From JACKBJ01 sp964549495 (lineage in GTDB: Bacteria; Chloroflexota; Anaerolineae; Epilineales; Epilineaceae): DNA of 5,411 bases. Position numbers and translations under genes: made by a program. Location: NCBI GenBank assembly GCA_964549495.1, contig CAZJWJ010000152.1, forward strand, positions 1 through 5,411, read 5' to 3'. Shown here piece by piece: positions 1 through 5,411 of the stretch (the first letter of the stretch is position 1; every line of letters starts with the position of its first letter). The notes beneath the pieces were generated by a model that saw only the letters and a program-made list of their open reading frames with translations, had not been told where the DNA came from and did not search any database.

Positions 1-1585
1 GCTCCTTCGTAGCGGCCGCCCGCCAAGGAGCGAAGCGTTGCTTCACAGTCTCGTTGAACGCCGTGAACTCGGCGTGACCAAGAATCGCCTTCCGCACATC
101 CGGCAACGGCCCCTTGAGGCGCACGTACCCGGGACGCAGCGGTTCGAATAGCGAGCCCCGGACGCCGGGGAGCACTCGCCAATACTCGTCCAGCGCATCG
201 ATGTCTCGCTCGGGGATACCGCCGCGCAGATGGCCTTCGATGTCCTGAAGGTCCTCGCCCGAGCCGAGCCGCACGCTCGACGAGTCCTCGCAGCGATGCT
301 CGGACTCATGCCAGATCAGGCCCCATCGTCCGACCCACACCAGCACGGCCACCCAGTAGCGCCCCGGATCGATGTCATCCACGCGGTACCGGCCACTTTC
401 GGGGTCGGTATGGACCCACGCGACCAAATGATCATCCCAGGAACGCGGACAAGCACTGTAGATTCGCACCGTCACGGAGATTCCGGTGAGCGGATCCTCG
501 TCCTTGGTGAAGATGCGGCCGGAGATGCTGCCCGTGGTCACGGCGGTGGTCGGCGTCGCGCTCGGCATCGGCGGCGGGCCGGGCGGCGTGTCGGTGGGCG
601 CGACGACGATGGTCGGTTGGGGCTGGGTCGGCTGCGGCGTGGACGGGCTCGGCTGCGTCGAGGTCGCGGCCGGCTCGGTCGGTGCCGGATTGGTCGGACC
701 CGGGATCAGGGTCGCGGTGGCCGGCGCCGGTCCGTCCGTGGCCGTGGGCGGGTTGGGCTCGGGGTCGGGGGGCTTCGTGGCCGGGGGCGAGACCACCGGC
801 GGATCCGTTGGTGGGTCCGCGGGCGGTGGCGCGTAGACCTGGGTGGGGCCGCTGCGGCGGATGGGCGTGGCGAGCGTGGAGGGCGTGGACTCGACGGGCT
901 GGATCTGGACGACCCGATCCAGATCGCGCTGGAGCGGCGATCGGCCGTTCGGGCCATCGTTCGAGGCAGCGGGCGAGCGATCCGGCGCCCCTTCGCGGGC
1001 GCCGGCATCCCCATCGTCCGGACGCGATGCCGATCCCATCGCAGGTGAATCAGGATCCGGCTCGTCGGAGCTCGGGCGACCGTCCGTAGAGCGCTCGTCC
1101 GGGCGCGATAGCGCATCGGGTGCCGCGCTCGGATCCGAATCGAAGCCGGGCAGGAGATCGGCCGCCGTGGCGACGATCTGCTGGCGCACGCGATCGATGG
1201 GCTGGACCACGGCTTGCAGCCAGTGATCCTCCGGCAAGAGCGAAGCGGCCGCGAAGCTGGCGCTGCCAAAGGCCAGGCCCAAGGCCAGGAATATGGCGGC
1301 CGCGCGGCCGAGCGGCGCGCCGGGCAGCAGCCAGGCCGGCATGCCGCGTCGGGCCTCGCGCTCGGCATCCACCTCGGCCAAGCGGCTGCGCAGATTGGCG
1401 TCGAAGGCCGGTACCCCGGCGGGCCGGTGGGCGCGGAGCGTCGAGGCCGCCTGCAGGCGCGGGCGGAGCGCGGCTCGGAGCTCCGCCGGCTGCGCCGAAA
1501 GGGCTTCGGCGGGCGAGGCTCCAGCCTCGATGGCCTCCAGGCAAGCCTGGAGCGCGTCGGCCAGCTTGCGCTCGCTTGGGCTCAT
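1..1585 (-). CDS. Putative membrane anti-sigma factor with Pro-rich linker and extracytoplasmic domain; frame open to the left edge
   Basis: From ATG at 1585 the frame has no stop down to base 2 (528 codons), so the protein continues beyond the window. Residues 1-80 form an Ala/Leu/Glu-rich helical domain (CLEAIEAG at 15-22, ELRAALRPRL at 35-44), a type I associate with proteins encoded after ECF sigma genes in Chloroflexota. There is no zinc-type HxxxCxxC motif. Residues 92-117 form the only clear membrane segment. Residues 150-215 are Asp/Ser/Pro-rich and 252-348 Pro/Thr-rich, both probably disordered. Residues 352-445 look like a carboxypeptidase-regulatory (prealbumin-like) beta domain (GSISGRIF, SGRYRVDDIDPGRYWVAV), with Cys379 and Cys432 possibly disulfide-bonded. 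The start overlaps the sigma stop (ATGA), and GGGAG lies 7 nt upstream, so translation is probably coupled. Inferred role: inner domain holds the sigma factor, outer domain senses or binds the envelope. The tail after about residue 448 appears foreign. The frame is certain; the function is inference. Confidence 0.75.
   Translation of the reverse strand, partial: MSPSERKLADALQACLEAIEAGASPAEALSAQPAELRAALRPRLQAASTLRAHRPAGVPAFDANLRSRLAEVDAEREARRGMPAWLLPGAPLGRAAAIFLALGLAFGSASFAAASLLPEDHWLQAVVQPIDRVRQQIVATAADLLPGFDSDPSAAPDALSRPDERSTDGRPSSDEPDPDSPAMGSASRPDDGDAGAREGAPDRSPAASNDGPNGRSPLQRDLDRVVQIQPVESTPSTLATPIRRSGPTQVYAPPPADPPTDPPVVSPPATKPPDPEPNPPTATDGPAPATATLIPGPTNPAPTEPAATSTQPSPSTPQPTQPQPTIVVAPTDTPPGPPPMPSATPTTAVTTGSISGRIFTKDEDPLTGISVTVRIYSACPRSWDDHLVAWVHTDPESGRYRVDDIDPGRYWVAVLVWVGRWGLIWHESEHRCEDSSSVRLGSGEDLQDIEGHLRGGIPERDIDALDEYWRVLPGVRGSLFEPLRPGYVRLKGPLPDVRKAILGHAEFTAFNETVKQRFAPWRAAATKE
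2..244 (-). other. Tail resembling the C-terminal region of a type I restriction-modification M subunit (HsdM), fused in frame
   Basis: The last ~80 residues of the open frame (from about residue 448) do not continue the beta-sandwich ectodomain. The pieces DIEGHLRGGIPERDIDAL, DEYWRVLPGVRGSLFEP, RPGYVRL and ILGHAEFTAFNETV resemble, from memory, the region after the methyltransferase core of type I M subunits (N-6 adenine DNA methylases). If so, this is only an internal C-terminal fragment: the catalytic NPPY-type motif and the SAM-binding motif are not in the window, and the fragment is still open at base 2. It follows the ectodomain without a stop or a new start. I read it as a chimeric junction around 236-255, not as a domain of the anti-sigma protein. 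Family assignment is moderate and has not been tested by a search. Confidence 0.5.
236..532 (-). other. Extracytoplasmic beta-sandwich (carboxypeptidase-regulatory-like) domain of the anti-sigma-like protein
   Basis: Residues 352-450 of the frame starting at 1585 start with GSISGRIF, then PLTGISVTVRIY, then TDPESGRYRVDDIDPGRYWVAV. This is the spacing seen in CarboxypepD_reg/prealbumin-like domains: a G-x-(I/V)-x-G-R start, a 'G-x-x-V-x-V' strand, and a 'T-D-x-x-G-x-Y ... L/I-x-P-G-x-Y-x-V' hairpin. It carries two cysteines (379, 432) and several tryptophans. Placement after a membrane segment and a proline-rich spacer puts it outside the cytoplasm. The end of the domain is uncertain because the suspected join falls near its last strand. 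Confidence 0.5.
542..832 (-). repeat. Low-complexity Pro/Thr-rich coding segment
   Basis: Residues 252-348 of the anti-sigma-like protein are dominated by Pro, Thr, Ala and Asp (for example PPPADPPTDPP, PTEPAATSTQPSPSTPQPTQ). The plus strand is therefore rich in irregular GG(T/G)CGG-type units. It is an imperfect low-complexity linker with no fixed repeat period, likely spanning the space between membrane and outer domain. Confidence 0.7.
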
Positions 1586-2244
1586 CGCTCGGCTCCCATC
1601 AGATGGAGCTGGCGGCGCAGCGCGCCCAGCGCCTTGTGCTGCAGGTTCTTGACCGCGTTGACGGAGCGGCCCATCACGTCGGCCGTCTCCTGGAGCGACA
1701 TCTCGGCCCCGAAGCGCAGCGCGACCACCTGCTGCTGCAGGTCGGTCAGCTGGCGCAGCGCGCGATCGAGCTGGCCTTCACCGAGGTCGAGCACGAAGTC
1801 GTCGGGCGCGTGCATGCGCTCGTCGTCCTCGGTGATCTCCGGCATGCTCTCGTCCGGATCGTCCTCGGCCGGCAAGCGCACCAACTGCGGCCGGCGCTTG
1901 GTCGAACGCCAGTGGTTGGCCACCTGGTTGCGGGCGATGCGCAAGAGCCAGGGCGCCATGCTGCCCTGCCACTCGAAGCGCCCCAGGCTGCGGTAGGCCG
2001 CGACGAAGACCTCTTGGGTGATCTCCTCGGCCACGTCGGTGTCCCCGACGCGCATCCGCACGAAGCCGTAGACCGATCCGGCGTGCAGCGCGTGGAGATG
2101 TTCGAAGGCTCGATGATCCCCGTCCTTGGCGTGAGCCACCAGGGAGCGCTCGTCCGATGCTCCCGAAGGTCCCGGAGCCTGCGCGGGTACCGCGCGCCCA
2201 GGCCATACGCTCACTCCTGCAATCCCGATCGCCATCGCCTCCAC
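1582..2244 (-). CDS. ECF-family RNA polymerase sigma factor (sigma-70 family)
   Basis: Directs RNA polymerase core to a specific promoter set. Region 2 covers about residues 44-113: DHRAFEHLHALHAGSVYGFV, then the core-binding and -10-recognising stretch AEEITQEVFVAAYRSLGRFE and WLLRIARNQVANHWR. An acidic spacer (about 126-160) follows, then region 4 at about 161-212 with the helix-turn-helix SLQETADVMGRSVNAVKNLQ that reads the -35 element. Regions 1 and 3 are absent, as in ECF factors, and 220 aa is slightly long for the group. The stop overlaps the start of the membrane protein downstream, the usual sigma/anti-sigma arrangement. The start is uncertain. GTG at 2244 has AGGAG 4 nt upstream and ATG at 2235 is in frame, but homology only begins near residue 30, and the best-spaced Shine-Dalgarno/ATG pair nearby (2204-2218) is in another frame. 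The regulon is unknown. Confidence 0.93.
   Translation of the reverse strand: MEAMAIGIAGVSVWPGRAVPAQAPGPSGASDERSLVAHAKDGDHRAFEHLHALHAGSVYGFVRMRVGDTDVAEEITQEVFVAAYRSLGRFEWQGSMAPWLLRIARNQVANHWRSTKRRPQLVRLPAEDDPDESMPEITEDDERMHAPDDFVLDLGEGQLDRALRQLTDLQQQVVALRFGAEMSLQETADVMGRSVNAVKNLQHKALGALRRQLHLMGAER
1586..1597 (-). promoter_or_regulatory. Ribosome binding site for the anti-sigma-like gene, inside the sigma gene
   Basis: GGGAG (minus strand, complement of 1593-1597) lies 7 nt before the ATG at 1585, within the last codons of the sigma gene. Together with the ATGA overlap it supports 1585 as the true start and translational coupling. Confidence 0.6.
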
Positions 2245-2378
2245 CCGGCTCCTGCCGGCACGCCGCGAGCCGCGGGCCGCGGGGCCCGATACTCGCTGCT
2301 GGTCGCCTCGGTTCTGGCATACATATCGCGCGCCCGCGGGATGAGGTTAGCGGAGGCCCAAGCCGGGTATGGGCAAGC
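2245..2378. other. Spacer between korB and the sigma gene
   Basis: This stretch of 134 bases has no supported gene. It contains GC-rich palindromes (CCCGCGGG at 2333-2340; overlapping CCGCGG units near 2270-2281) and one AT-rich island at 2318-2328, whose minus-strand reading TATGTATG could serve as a -10-like element for the sigma gene. No convincing -35 partner and no hairpin followed by a T-run were found. A promoter here is therefore possible but unproven, and read-through from korB cannot be excluded. Confidence 0.4.
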
Positions 2379-3425
2379 TCAGGACGCCCCGTTCTTGCTC
2401 CCGACCGTCCAGGTCTCCGAGGCGTAATAGAGCTCGCGCAGATCGCCAGCTCCACGCTGTGCCTTGGCCTGCTCGACCTGCGCGAGCACCGCTTCGCTGT
2501 AGACCGGCCGCTGGACGGCCCGGAATACCCCCATCGGAACCGGCATCTCGGGATGCTGCATGCGGCTGAGCATGAAGGCCAAGTGCGAGCTGTCGGCCTC
2601 GGCATCGTGGACCAGGATCTCGCTCTCGTCCACCTCGGACAGGGAGACCACCTCGGGCACCATGCCCCGCACGCGGATGCCCTTGTCGCGCTCGGCGCCG
2701 AAGATCATCGGCTTGCCGTGCTCCAGAAGGAGCTGGCGCTCGTCGCGATGCTCGCGATCGGTGATGTCCTCCCAGGTCTTGTCGTTGAAGATGTTGCAGT
2801 TCTGGTAGACCTCGACGAAGGACACGCCCTGATGGGCCACCGCGGCCTGGATGACCTCGGAGAGGTGCTTGGACTGCACGTCCACCGAGCGCGCGACGAA
2901 GGTGGCCTCGGCCGCCAGCGCGATGCTGATCGGGTTGAGGGCCTGTTCGACCGAGCCCATGGGGCTGGACTTGGTGCGATGCCCCGGCTCGCTGGTCGGC
3001 GAGTACTGGCCCTTGGTCAGGCCGTAAATGCGGTTGTTGAAGAGGATGATGTTGACGTTGAGGTTGCGCCGGCAGGCGTGCAGCAGGTGGTTGCCGCCGA
3101 TGGACAGCCCGTCGCCGTCGCCGGTGATGACGAAGACCGTCAAGTCCGGGTTGGCCAGGAGCAGGCCCGTGGCCACCGTCGGCGCGCGGCCGTGGATGCT
3201 GTGCACGCCGAAGGTGTTCATGTAGTAGGGGAAGCGGCTCGAGCAGCCGATGCCGGAGACGAAGACCACGTCCTCGCGGTCGACGCCGACATCGGGCAGG
3301 GTGCGCTGGATGGCGGCCAGGATGGCGTAATCGCCGCAGCCGGGGCACCAGCGCACGTTCTGATCGGACTTGAAGTCGGTGGGCTTGAGCGGCTTGCGCG
3401 CTTCGAGCTGGATCGTCTCGGTCAT
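2379..3425 (-). CDS. korB: 2-oxoacid (2-oxoglutarate):ferredoxin oxidoreductase, beta subunit
   Basis: TPP-binding catalytic subunit that, with KorA, converts 2-oxoglutarate + CoA + oxidised ferredoxin to succinyl-CoA + CO2 + reduced ferredoxin, or the reverse (reductive TCA direction). It is 348 aa, full length for the family. The N-terminal part contains WCPGCGDYAIL (26-36). The TPP/Mg motif starts at GDGDGLSIGGNHL (102-114) and ends with FNN (129-131), followed by RIYGLTKGQYSPTSE. Cys27, Cys30, Cys61 and Cys210 match the four ligands of the single [4Fe-4S] cluster in beta subunits that work without a separate ferredoxin-like delta subunit. GIGCSSRFPYYMNTFGVHSI and the Trp-Thr-Val near the C-terminus match the actinobacterial (Rv2454c-like) type. 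The start is supported by GAGGAA 4 nt upstream. korA lies 65 nt upstream in the same direction. Substrate preference within the 2-oxoacid family is inferred from this similarity. Confidence 0.95.
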   Translation of the reverse strand: MTETIQLEARKPLKPTDFKSDQNVRWCPGCGDYAILAAIQRTLPDVGVDREDVVFVSGIGCSSRFPYYMNTFGVHSIHGRAPTVATGLLLANPDLTVFVITGDGDGLSIGGNHLLHACRRNLNVNIILFNNRIYGLTKGQYSPTSEPGHRTKSSPMGSVEQALNPISIALAAEATFVARSVDVQSKHLSEVIQAAVAHQGVSFVEVYQNCNIFNDKTWEDITDREHRDERQLLLEHGKPMIFGAERDKGIRVRGMVPEVVSLSEVDESEILVHDAEADSSHLAFMLSRMQHPEMPVPMGVFRAVQRPVYSEAVLAQVEQAKAQRGAGDLRELYYASETWTVGSKNGAS

Positions 3426-3439
3426 GGTCTTCCTCGCAT
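3422..3439 (-). other. Possible five-codon ORF (MRGRP) ending on the korB start
   Basis: An ATG at 3439 reads Met-Arg-Gly-Arg-Pro and stops at TGA 3424-3422, overlapping the korB ATG as ATGA. Purine-rich GAGAGGACAAGG lies just upstream and could bind the ribosome. The whole frame covers korB's own Shine-Dalgarno. It could couple ribosome arrival to korB translation, or be chance. There is no direct evidence of translation. Confidence 0.2.
3426..3435 (-). promoter_or_regulatory. Ribosome binding site of korB
   Basis: GAGGAA on the minus strand (complement of 3430-3435) sits 4 nt before the korB ATG at 3425. It supports this start and shows that korB can be translated independently of korA. 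Confidence 0.6.
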
Positions 3440-3445
3440 CCTTGT

Positions 3446-3468
3446 CCTCTCGCCACGAGAGGTCGTGG
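3446..3468 (-). promoter_or_regulatory. Two overlapping, mutually exclusive inverted repeats in the korA-korB spacer
   Basis: CCACGA (3453-3458) and TCGTGG (3463-3468) form a perfect 6-bp stem with a 4-nt loop. CCTCTCG (3446-3452) and CGAGAGG (3456-3462) form a perfect 7-bp stem with a 3-nt loop. The two share bases and cannot form together. In the korA-korB transcript the second stem would bury the GAGAGG that precedes the mini-ORF. No U-run follows, so this is not an obvious terminator; mRNA processing, stability or differential translation are possible roles. Confidence 0.45.
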
Positions 3469-3490
3469 TTCTCCGGTCGGGCTCGGGTCT

Positions 3491-5411
3491 TCAGTCCAGG
3501 GCCGCTTCGATGGCCTCGACCAACTCGCCGACCTGGAAGGGCCGGGCGGTCAGCTTGGGCACCGAGATGACCTGGCGGGCGAAGCGCCCCTGGATGAGCA
3601 GGGCCATCTGGCCACTGTTGACCTCGGGCAGGACGATCTTGTCGTAGCGGGACAGGATGTCGCCCAGGTCCGAAGGCATGGGGTTGATGTGCCGCAGCTG
3701 GACGTGGGCGATGCGCCGGCCGGCCGCGCGGCAGTTCTCGACCGCGCGTTTGGCCGCACCGTAGGTGCTGCCCCAGCTGAGCACCAAGAGATCGCCATCC
3801 TCGTCGCCCTCGATGGGCGTGGCCGGGATGAGCTCGGCCAGGCGGGCCACCTTTTCGGCCCGCTCCCGGTTCATCAGCTCGTTGTGCTCCGGATCGTAGG
3901 ACACGTTGCCCGTCTCCGGCGCCTTGGACAGGCCGCCGATGCGGTGCTCCAGGCCGCGCGTGCCCGGCAGCGCCCAGGGCCGCGCCAGCGTCTCCGGATC
4001 GCGCTTGTAGGGCAGGAAGGGATCGGCGCCGTTCTCGCCCGCGCGCTCGGCCGGATGCCGCACCTCGATCGGATCGAGCGACTTCGGATCCGGGATGGCC
4101 CAGGGCTCGGCACCGTTGGCCAGATAGCCGTCCGAGAGGATGATCACCGGCGACATGCAGCGGATGGCCCAGCGCACGGCCTCGACGGCGGTGGCGAAGC
4201 AGTCGGCCGGCGTCGAGGGCGCGATGACCGGCAGCGGGCTCTCGCCGTTGCGTCCGAAGAGCACCTGCAGGAGGTCGGCCTGCTCGGTCTTGGTCGGCGA
4301 GCCGGTGCTCGGCCCGCCGCGCTGCACGTTGATGACGATCATCGGCAGCTCGAGCATCATGCCCAGGTTCATCGCCTCGCTCTTGAGCGCGATGCCCGGT
4401 CCGCTGGTGCCGGTGACCGCCAGGCCGCCGCCGTAGGCGGCGCCGACCGCGGCCCCCATGGCCGCGATCTCGTCCTCGGCCTGGAAGGTGCGCACATCGA
4501 AGTGCTTGAGCGCCGCCAGCTCGTGCAGGATGTCGCTGGCCGGCGTGATCGGGTAGCTGCAGTAGATCAGGGGCTTGTCGGCCAGCTGGGCCGCCGTCAC
4601 CAGGCCCAGGCCGACGGCCTCGTTGCCGGTGATCTTGCGGTAGGTGCCCGGCGGCAGCACGGCCGGAGCCACCTTGTAGCGGGTCTGGAAGGCCTCGGTG
4701 GTCTCGCCGTAGTAGTAGCCGGCCCGCAAGGCCTTGTGGTTGGCCTCGACGATCTCCGGCCGCTTGGCGAACTTCTCGGCCAGCCAGTCGAGGGTGGTGT
4801 CCAGCGGCCGGTCATAGAGCCAGAAGACCAGGCCCAGGGCGAACATGTTCTTGGAGCGGTCGACCTGCTTGGTCGTCAAGTCCTCGAAGTCGGCCAGGGC
4901 ATCGCGGTTGAGCGTCGTCAAGGGCACCTCGATGACCTTGAAGCCCTTCAGCGAGCCGTCCTCCAGAGGATTCTCGTCGTACTCGGCCTTGCGCAGGTTG
5001 ACCTTGCTGAACTCGTCGGTGTTGACGATGATGGTGCCGCCTGACTTCAGGTCGCCGAGCGTTACCTTGAGGGCGGCCGGGTTCATCGCGACCAGCACGT
5101 CCGAGCGGTCGCCCGGCGTGTAGATGTCGCGGCTGGCGAAGTGCACCTGGAAGCCGCTGACGCCGGCCAGGGTGCCGGCCGGCGCAAGCACCTGGCGGAA
5201 GATGGTGATCCTCGTGCGCAACCCGCCATCGAACAGGATCAGCGCCAGCGCGATGGAGCCGACGGTGTAGGCAACCGTGACGTCATTGAACCTCAGCCCC
5301 CCGGGGCCGCCCTCGCCGGCCAGCATGCCGACCAAGAGAAACACAAGGAGCAGCGGGGCGCCGAAACGCAGGGCGATGGACGGCAAGCGAAGCGGCGTGT
5401 TGACCGCCGGC
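3491..5411 (-). CDS. korA: 2-oxoacid (2-oxoglutarate):ferredoxin oxidoreductase alpha subunit, N-terminus replaced by an antiporter fragment; frame open to the right edge
   Basis: Numbered from the TTG at 5386, residues 68-631 are KorA. The remaining gamma-domain part (about 76-215) includes SGFQVHFASRDIYTPGDRSD and DVLVAMNPAAL. The alpha (POR_N-type) part contains YCSYPITPASDIL (275-287), the QAEDEIAAMGAA loop (302-313) with the conserved acidic residues, GTSGPGIALKSEAMNL (326-341) and QRGGPSTGSPTKTEQADL (355-372). The C-terminal domain (about 530-630) holds LPEVNSGQM. Gamma-alpha fusion in one chain and the sequence type match actinobacterial KorA (Rv2455c-like). The family's N-terminal GDSGDGM-type segment and the following ~45 residues are missing, replaced by membrane-antiporter sequence. 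TTG at 5386 is not a real start, because the frame continues to 5411 (NTPLRLPS). korB follows after 65 nt. As it stands the fused protein would probably be inactive. KorA identity is very secure; the fused gene as a natural unit is doubtful. Confidence 0.92.
   Translation of the reverse strand, partial: PAVNTPLRLPSIALRFGAPLLLVFLLVGMLAGEGGPGGLRFNDVTVAYTVGSIALALILFDGGLRTRITIFRQVLAPAGTLAGVSGFQVHFASRDIYTPGDRSDVLVAMNPAALKVTLGDLKSGGTIIVNTDEFSKVNLRKAEYDENPLEDGSLKGFKVIEVPLTTLNRDALADFEDLTTKQVDRSKNMFALGLVFWLYDRPLDTTLDWLAEKFAKRPEIVEANHKALRAGYYYGETTEAFQTRYKVAPAVLPPGTYRKITGNEAVGLGLVTAAQLADKPLIYCSYPITPASDILHELAALKHFDVRTFQAEDEIAAMGAAVGAAYGGGLAVTGTSGPGIALKSEAMNLGMMLELPMIVINVQRGGPSTGSPTKTEQADLLQVLFGRNGESPLPVIAPSTPADCFATAVEAVRWAIRCMSPVIILSDGYLANGAEPWAIPDPKSLDPIEVRHPAERAGENGADPFLPYKRDPETLARPWALPGTRGLEHRIGGLSKAPETGNVSYDPEHNELMNRERAEKVARLAELIPATPIEGDEDGDLLVLSWGSTYGAAKRAVENCRAAGRRIAHVQLRHINPMPSDLGDILSRYDKIVLPEVNSGQMALLIQGRFARQVISVPKLTARPFQVGELVEAIEAALD
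5186..5411 (-). other. N-terminal fragment of a CPA1/NhaP2-type K+(Na+)/H+ antiporter, fused in frame to KorA
   Basis: The upstream ~75 codons read LRFGAPLLLVFLLVGMLAGE, GPGGLRF, then AYTVGSIALALILFDGGLRT and FRQVLAPA. This is the start of the Na+/H+ exchanger domain of NhaP2/CvrA-like potassium/proton antiporters: two hydrophobic helices, the first ending in a GMLAGE(D)GPGG loop and the second in the hallmark ILFDGGLRT. In the family the sequence then continues with more membrane helices. Here it changes at APAGTLA into soluble KorA. The frame runs off the right edge, so the antiporter's real start lies outside. Codon choice appears slightly different from the KorA body (AGG, CTT, TTT and TTG appear within 75 codons), by eye only. 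Confidence 0.85.

Noticed and set aside
542..832. Plus-strand GGT/GGC-rich tract as a DNA repeat array or CRISPR
   Set aside because: No constant unit or spacer length; fully explained by the Pro/Thr-rich linker encoded on the minus strand.
2318..2328. Promoter for the sigma gene
   Set aside because: The AT-rich island gives a -10-like TATGTATG on the minus strand, but no acceptable -35 box at the proper distance; mentioned within the spacer entry only.
2345..2378. Terminator after korB
   Set aside because: Only a 4-bp GCCC/GGGC pairing with an 11-nt loop and no T-run on the minus strand; not enough to call a terminator.
1582..3425. Functional link between korAB and the sigma/anti-sigma pair
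   Set aside because: They share orientation and a 134-base gap only; no shared motif or overlap ties oxidoreductase function to the sigma factor.
2157..3647. Long plus-strand open frame (about 496 codons) opposite korB; similar ones at 230-1048, 1120-2427 and 3689-5044
   Set aside because: They lie antisense to strongly recognised genes, have Arg/Gly/Val/Asp-biased composition without known motifs, and are expected where GC-rich codons remove stops from the other strand.
5384..5386. TTG at 5386 as the start of the fused gene
   Set aside because: The same frame is open to the right edge and the upstream residues (NTPLRLPS) fit the antiporter, so the true start is outside the window.

Overview
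The window is high-GC DNA, dense with coding sequence, and every gene I can support lies on the minus strand. Read in the direction of transcription (right to left) the order is: an N-terminal fragment of a CPA1/NhaP2-type cation/proton antiporter, running in from beyond the right edge and joined in frame to a 2-oxoacid:ferredoxin oxidoreductase alpha subunit (KorA); the matching beta subunit (KorB); an ECF-type RNA polymerase sigma factor; and a membrane protein that is probably its anti-sigma factor. The last frame stays open to the left edge, and its final ~80 residues look like part of a different protein, the C-terminal region of a type I restriction-modification M subunit.

The organism is most likely a high-GC bacterium of the Chloroflexota (Anaerolineae-like). 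This rests on the CLEAIEAG/ELRAALRP-type N-terminal domain of the putative anti-sigma factor, its Pro/Thr-rich extracytoplasmic linker and the long actinobacterial-style KorAB. It is family-level recognition, not proof. Other high-GC phyla with this KorAB type remain possible.

Region by region: 5186-5411, antiporter piece; 5165-5185, junction in the shared peptide APAGTLA; 3491-5185, KorA lacking about its first 45 family residues; 3426-3490, a short spacer with two overlapping, mutually exclusive inverted repeats and a possible five-codon ORF ending on the korB start; 2379-3425, complete KorB; 2245-2378, spacer; 1582-2244, sigma factor; 1-1585, anti-sigma-like protein overlapping the sigma stop by ATGA, with the foreign-looking tail at 2-244.

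Functionally there are two modules. KorAB would interconvert 2-oxoglutarate (or a related 2-oxoacid) and its CoA ester with ferredoxin, using TPP and one Fe-S cluster in KorB. The sigma/anti-sigma pair looks like a transmembrane signalling unit. Nothing shows that the two modules are linked beyond co-orientation.

The main result is that both ends of the window look chimeric: two in-frame joins between unrelated families, both at short stretches that could belong to either partner. The simplest reading is a core fragment (about 245-5185) wrongly joined to other DNA on both sides by short-overlap assembly. Real gene fusion is the less likely alternative. I found no convincing new defence, mobile or RNA system.
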